From an uncultured bacterium (lineage in GTDB: Bacteria > Pseudomonadota > Alphaproteobacteria > SP197), in contig CALLQH010000163.1 of the NCBI GenBank assembly GCA_938014945.1, positions 1 to 22,424 on the forward strand: a stretch of 22,424 bases of DNA. Direction: 5' to 3'. The notes under the pieces were generated by a model. It saw nothing but the letters and a program-made list of their open reading frames with translations, searched no databases and was not told the DNA's origin. Positions 22,195-22,424 of the stretch are shown piece by piece (the stretch's first letter is position 1; every line of letters starts with the position of its first letter). The position numbers and the translations under genes are program-made.

Positions 22195-22424
22195 GCGGCA
22201 ACCGCATGCATATCGCCGTCGTCGATGACGAACGCGACATCCGCGAGACCGTGGCCGAATATCTGACCCTGCACGGTTTCCGCGTCACGCCGGTCTCGGG
22301 CGGCGAGGAACTGCGCCGCCTGGTGGAGGCCAGTCGCATCGACCTGGTGGTGCTCGACATCTCGATGCCGGGCGAGGACGGCCTTTCGCTCGCCCGCTTC
22401 CTGCGGGTGCAGCATACCGCGGGC
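22191..22424 (+). CDS. Response regulator, N-terminal receiver domain, cut by the window edge
   Basis: The first 78 residues are visible. They form a receiver domain with acidic pocket Asp12-Asp13-Glu14 and phosphoacceptor Asp56 (VVLDISMPGEDG). The pattern HIAVVDDERDIRETVAEYL fits OmpR/PhoB-type regulators, but no output domain can be seen. The ATG overlaps the kinase stop by 4 bases, and a GGGAGG site lies just upstream inside the kinase gene. It is the natural downstream partner of the four-PAS kinase, by direct transfer or by relay through that kinase's own receiver. Confidence 0.9.
   Translation, partial: MSGNRMHIAVVDDERDIRETVAEYLTLHGFRVTPVSGGEELRRLVEASRIDLVVLDISMPGEDGLSLARFLRVQHTAG

Noticed and set aside
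1..22424. tRNA or rRNA genes, CRISPR arrays, insertion sequences, prophage or attachment sites
   Set aside because: Reading through, I found no cloverleaf-like tRNA sequence, regular spacer-repeat array, transposase or integrase motif, or flanking direct repeats.

Overview
The window is high-GC, densely packed bacterial chromosome. Gene content points to an alphaproteobacterium, probably of Rhodospirillales type: DUF6134, DUF3833 next to a CFA-type methyltransferase, a split GOGAT-like operon, DUF2783 and multi-PAS hybrid kinases. The order-level guess is inference. I see no tRNA, rRNA, CRISPR array, insertion sequence or phage gene. No gene-free stretch exceeds 300 bases; the longest are 8768-9008 and 19256-19476, both regulatory regions between divergent genes.

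Region 1 (2-3254) holds two converging gene sets. On + are the tail of a DUF6134 gene, a short-chain dehydrogenase and a SnoaL/NTF2-fold protein. On - are a CFA-family methyltransferase and a DUF3833 protein. This looks like membrane-lipid or stress-related fatty-acid modification. The methyltransferase lacks two residues of the classical cyclopropane synthase bicarbonate site.

Region 2 (3338-8882, - strand) is a three-gene operon that rebuilds a glutamate-synthase-like enzyme from rearranged parts. These are a stand-alone class II glutamine amidotransferase, a GXGXG-FMN-barrel fusion carrying the 3Fe-4S cysteines, and a GltD-type flavoprotein fused to a second, cysteine-poor FMN barrel. Its leader has three consecutive inverted repeats, the last overlapping the ribosome binding site.

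Region 3 (9009-12986) is a stand-alone receiver protein facing a soluble hybrid histidine kinase with six PAS domains. The two genes end 6 bp apart.

Region 4 (13124-18007) is a MarR regulator divergent from a tightly coupled operon: homogentisate 1,2-dioxygenase, an MBL-fold protein with half its metal site lost, an FAD aromatic monooxygenase, a 66-residue DUF2783 protein and a YaiI/YqxD (DUF188) protein. A near-palindrome between the divergent genes is the likely operator. The monooxygenase plus the small protein resemble a two-component hydroxylase that would make homogentisate for the dioxygenase. The later pathway enzymes (maleylacetoacetate isomerase, fumarylacetoacetase) are not in the window.

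Region 5 (18014-22424) is a DadA-like D-amino acid dehydrogenase on -, divergent from a four-PAS hybrid histidine kinase. The kinase gene overlaps a response regulator gene cut by the window edge.
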